DNA from: Candidatus Martarchaeota archaeon
GTDB lineage: Archaea; Micrarchaeota; Micrarchaeia; Micrarchaeales; Micrarchaeaceae
Length of the DNA: 24,565 nucleotides
NCBI GenBank assembly: GCA_023485745.1
Contig: JAMCZL010000038.1
Coordinates: 3,659-28,223, forward strand
Direction of reading: 5' to 3'
The notes under the pieces are model-generated. The model saw only the letters and a list, made by a program, of their open reading frames with translations, searched no databases and was not told the DNA's origin. Numbering within the stretch: the first letter of the stretch is position 1; each line of letters begins with the position of its first letter. Positions 22,449 to 24,565 of this stretch are shown one piece after another. Both the position numbers and the translations under genes were made by a program.

Positions 22449-23009
22449 ATGGGCGCCCCAAAGAGAAACAGAAGGAAATACGACAAGCCAAAGGACATTT
22501 GGAACTTGGCCAGAATCAAGGCCGACAACGCACTTATCACCGAATACGGCCTTGCCAACATGCACGAGCTGTGGAAGGTGCAGTCCGAGATAAGCAGGCT
22601 CAGGGGCAACGTCAGGGTGCTGCTGTCCGGCTCTAGCTCGCACGATACGTCAGACAAGATAATCGCCAGGATGGTAAAGTTCGGAATCGTGGAGAATGGT
22701 GCAACCCTGGAGAAGGTGCTCGACATAACTCCAAATGCATTCCTAGCGAGGAGGCTGCAGACCGTCGTATTCAAGAAGGGCCTTGCGCGGACCATAAAGC
22801 AGGCAAGGCAGCTGATAACACACGGATTTATCGCAGTTAACATGAAAAGGGTCAGCATTCCAGGCTACCTGGTAGCCACTGCGGAAGAAGACAAGATATC
22901 ATACTACAAACCCATAGACATAAATGTAAATGTCAAGCAGCCAGAGGCCGCTCCGGCTGCCCCTGAGCAAGAAAAGGCGCAGCCTGCAGAAGAAGCAGTC
23001 GCGCAATAA
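22449..23009 (+). CDS. rps4: Small ribosomal subunit protein S4
   Basis: A 186-residue archaeal S4, a primary 16S rRNA binder. The N-terminus GAPKRNRRKYDKPKDIW and the S4 RNA-binding domain (FLARRLQTVVFKKGLARTIKQARQLITHGFIAVN, about residues 98-131, a classical S4 fold signature) are clear. The last 25 residues or so form a low-complexity Pro/Ala/Glu/Gln tail (QPEAAPAAPEQEK...) that is probably disordered. ATG 22449 is 9 bases after the rps13 stop, with GTGGT as a weak ribosome-binding site. Confidence 0.95.
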   Translation: MGAPKRNRRKYDKPKDIWNLARIKADNALITEYGLANMHELWKVQSEISRLRGNVRVLLSGSSSHDTSDKIIARMVKFGIVENGATLEKVLDITPNAFLARRLQTVVFKKGLARTIKQARQLITHGFIAVNMKRVSIPGYLVATAEEDKISYYKPIDINVNVKQPEAAPAAPEQEKAQPAEEAVAQ

Positions 23010-23021
23010 CGGTGTTTATAA

Positions 23022-23531
23022 ATGGCTAAAAAAGGATCATCGAAGGCCGCAAAAGCCCAGGAGGCCGAATCACAGACAAAGAAAAAGGAAAAGGAAAACG
23101 TCTCCTACGAGGCAAAGGCCATGGAAGAGGCCAAGACCAAGCCAAAGCCGGAGAGGTGGGCTGTTGCTCATGTATACTCATCAAAGAACGATACGATAAT
23201 AACCCTGACCGACTTGAGCGGATCTGAGACCATAGCCGTAGGGAGCGGAGGAATGATGGTCAACGCGGATTCGCAGGAAGGCTCGCCATATGCGGCAATG
23301 CAGGCTGCATACAAGGTCGCCGCGGAAGCCAAGGAAAAGGGCATAACCAACATAAACATAGAGATAAGGGCGCCAGGCGGCCACGGCGCAAAAACTCCCG
23401 GGCACGGCGCACAGGCAGTAGTCAGGGTACTTGCAAGGAGCGGCCTCAGGGTCAACAGGATCGAGGACGTAACGCCAATACCTACCGATACCACACGAAG
23501 GCCAGGAGGCAAGCGCGGCAGAAGAGTATAA
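23022..23531 (+). CDS. rps11: Small ribosomal subunit protein S11
   Basis: A 169-residue S11, found on the platform of the 30S subunit. The core starts near residue 45 (RWAVAHVYSSKNDTIITLTDLSGSETIAVGSGG) and ends with the conserved PIPTDTTRRPGGKRGRRV. The first 42 residues or so are an added Lys/Glu/Ala-rich segment, longer than in many archaeal S11 proteins and probably disordered. ATG 23022 follows GGTG 23011-23014 with 7-nt spacing. In many archaea rpoD (RNA polymerase subunit D) follows S11; here the next gene is merA on the other strand. Confidence 0.95.
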   Translation: MAKKGSSKAAKAQEAESQTKKKEKENVSYEAKAMEEAKTKPKPERWAVAHVYSSKNDTIITLTDLSGSETIAVGSGGMMVNADSQEGSPYAAMQAAYKVAAEAKEKGITNINIEIRAPGGHGAKTPGHGAQAVVRVLARSGLRVNRIEDVTPIPTDTTRRPGGKRGRRV

Positions 23532-23533
23532 CT

Positions 23534-23555
23534 GCTTTTAACATTTTTCTTCTTG
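23534..23555 (+). terminator. T-rich terminator after rps11
   Basis: Two runs, TTTT and TTTTTCTTCTT, lie within 25 bases after the S11 stop. This is the T-tract form typical of archaeal termination and fits the end of the operon before the convergent merA gene. Confidence 0.45.
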
Positions 23556-23599
23556 CTGCACCGCAACGCTACGCAATGCAACAGTGTCAGCAAGCAGGC

Positions 23600-24565
23600 T
23601 CATACTGTGCAGCAGCTCAGCTTTGAAACATCCGCAAAAAACGACTGGCAGGCAAGCTTGAATCCTTCGCTCATGGTCGGGAACACATGCACAGTATCTA
23701 TTACGTCTTCGAGCTTAAGGTGGAACTTAACGGCCATTACTCCTTCGTGTATCAAATCCGCAGCTCCATGCGCAAGCATGTGGACCCCAAGTATCTCGTG
23801 AGTCTTAGGGTTTATAACTACCTTTATCACCCCTCTTGTGTCTGATATTATGTTAGCCTTTGCTATTACGTAGGCCGGCAGCACGTTGCATCCGCAATTT
23901 TTCATATCGCTTATTACCTGTTCCTCCGTCTTTCCCACCATTGCGGCTTCTGGTTCTGTAAAAACTGCGCTCGGCACTTCGTTTATATCTATTTTAAGCT
24001 TTCCTGTTCCAAATGCATTCTGCGTTGCCAAATTGCCTTCCTTTGCAGCAAGGGTTTCAAGCATCGGGCTGCCGGTAACGTCTCCAGCAGCATATATGCC
24101 AACGCTGCTTGTCCGCATAGCATTGTCTATCTTGATAAAGCCGTTTCCGTATGTTTCAACAGAAGCTTTTTCCAGGCCAAGCTTGTCAGTATTCGGCGCT
24201 CTGCCTGTCGCCATAAGGAGCTTCTCTGCCGAAAAGGTTTTTACATCGCCTCCAACCTCAACATCAACCATAACCCTGCCCTCGCTTTTGTAAAATCTCT
24301 TCGGAGCAGCATTTGTTATTACATCTATGCCATCCTCAGCCAGGTACTTTTCAAGCCGCTTGGCTATCACCGGCTCCCAATTTGGAAGTATCGTGGGGCT
24401 GCGCTGCAGGATGGTGACCTTGGATCCGAACATCGAGAACATCTGAGCGAATTCGAGGCCCACTGCCCTGCCTCCAACCACTATGACGCTGCCCGGAAGT
24501 TTTTTTAGGGCGAGCGCCTTTTCATTGTCCAAATAGTCAATTTTTTCAATGCCCTCAATTTTTGG
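23600..24565 (-). CDS. merA: Mercuric reductase MerA, C-terminal part (5' end outside window)
   Basis: A pyridine nucleotide-disulfide oxidoreductase open to the window edge (321 residues visible). It shows the NAD(P)H-binding motif VIVVGGRAVGLEFAQMF, the second FAD motif GIYAAGDVTG and a dimerisation domain with EVPSAVFTEPEAAMVG. The C-terminus, KLACQSFFADVSKLSCCTV, carries the vicinal Cys-Cys pair that in MerA takes up Hg(II) and separates it from dihydrolipoamide dehydrogenase. The family reaction is NADPH-driven reduction of Hg(II) to Hg(0) in the cytosol. The N-terminal redox-active CxxxxC is beyond the window and cannot be checked. Its placement after rps11 in the opposite direction suggests insertion into, or rearrangement of, a normally conserved ribosomal operon. 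Confidence 0.9.
   Translation of the reverse strand, partial: PKIEGIEKIDYLDNEKALALKKLPGSVIVVGGRAVGLEFAQMFSMFGSKVTILQRSPTILPNWEPVIAKRLEKYLAEDGIDVITNAAPKRFYKSEGRVMVDVEVGGDVKTFSAEKLLMATGRAPNTDKLGLEKASVETYGNGFIKIDNAMRTSSVGIYAAGDVTGSPMLETLAAKEGNLATQNAFGTGKLKIDINEVPSAVFTEPEAAMVGKTEEQVISDMKNCGCNVLPAYVIAKANIISDTRGVIKVVINPKTHEILGVHMLAHGAADLIHEGVMAVKFHLKLEDVIDTVHVFPTMSEGFKLACQSFFADVSKLSCCTV

Noticed and set aside
23561..23585. Repeated CGCAAYGC-like units before merA
   Set aside because: Two imperfect copies of eight bases are not enough to call a repeat array, and no CRISPR-like spacing is present.
23600..24565. Dihydrolipoamide dehydrogenase instead of MerA
   Set aside because: The C-terminal KLSCC ending with vicinal cysteines is specific to MerA-type proteins, and no other 2-oxoacid dehydrogenase gene is nearby.

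Overview
The window is archaeal. It carries archaeal FtsZ, aEF-1beta, MCM, Rad50, XPD, ribosomal proteins S8e, S13, S4 and S11, and a presenilin-type protease. Most starts follow a GGTG Shine-Dalgarno motif 5-6 nt upstream, and TATA-like box A elements sit before many genes. Genes are packed tightly, with several convergent pairs 0-18 nt apart and one overlap. This density, the tRNA introns and a mercuric reductase suggest a small-genome DPANN archaeon of the Micrarchaeum (ARMAN) type from a metal-rich acidic habitat. That placement is an inference from gene content, not from a database match.

Layout. 1-1104 (+): 3' end of ftsZ, then a two-domain protein disulfide oxidoreductase. 1111-5170 (-): icd, rad50 and a small unknown gene, read right to left as unknown, rad50, icd. 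5275-8582 (-): a membrane protein with a PLD-like tail, a secreted and anchored Lon-type (S16) protease, a 59-residue double zinc-ribbon protein and aEF-1beta. 8651-10495 (+): XPD-type Fe-S helicase. 10514-13531 (-): mcm followed by an A22 intramembrane aspartyl protease. 13647-15632: metG (+) abutting, with no gap, a convergent stand-alone tRNA-binding domain (-). 15780-19018 (+): rps8e, an unknown gene, argF, then lysS (class II). 19077-19195 (+): tRNA-Ser(GGA). 19169-21630 (-): ribB and two tandem GTP cyclohydrolase II paralogs. 21906-23531 (+): rps13-rps4-rps11. 23600-24565 (-): the C-terminal part of merA, cut by the window edge.

The most unusual locus is 19077-19195. The tRNA-Ser gene folds perfectly only if two introns are removed: 12 nt at the canonical 37/38 site and 22 nt in the T-loop at 59/60. 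The second intron sits in a canonical bulge-helix-bulge. The convergent ribB gene runs 27 nt into the tRNA, and its stop codon lies inside the T-loop intron.

Functional themes are translation (ribosomal proteins, aEF-1beta, MetRS with its detached tRNA-binding domain, LysRS), genome maintenance (MCM, Rad50, XPD), membrane-associated proteolysis (S16 and A22 proteases), riboflavin synthesis (RibB plus two RibA-like enzymes) and redox or metal handling (PDO, MerA). No CRISPR array, insertion sequence or prophage was seen. No intergenic stretch exceeds 300 bases; the longest is about 275 bases, at 21631-21905.
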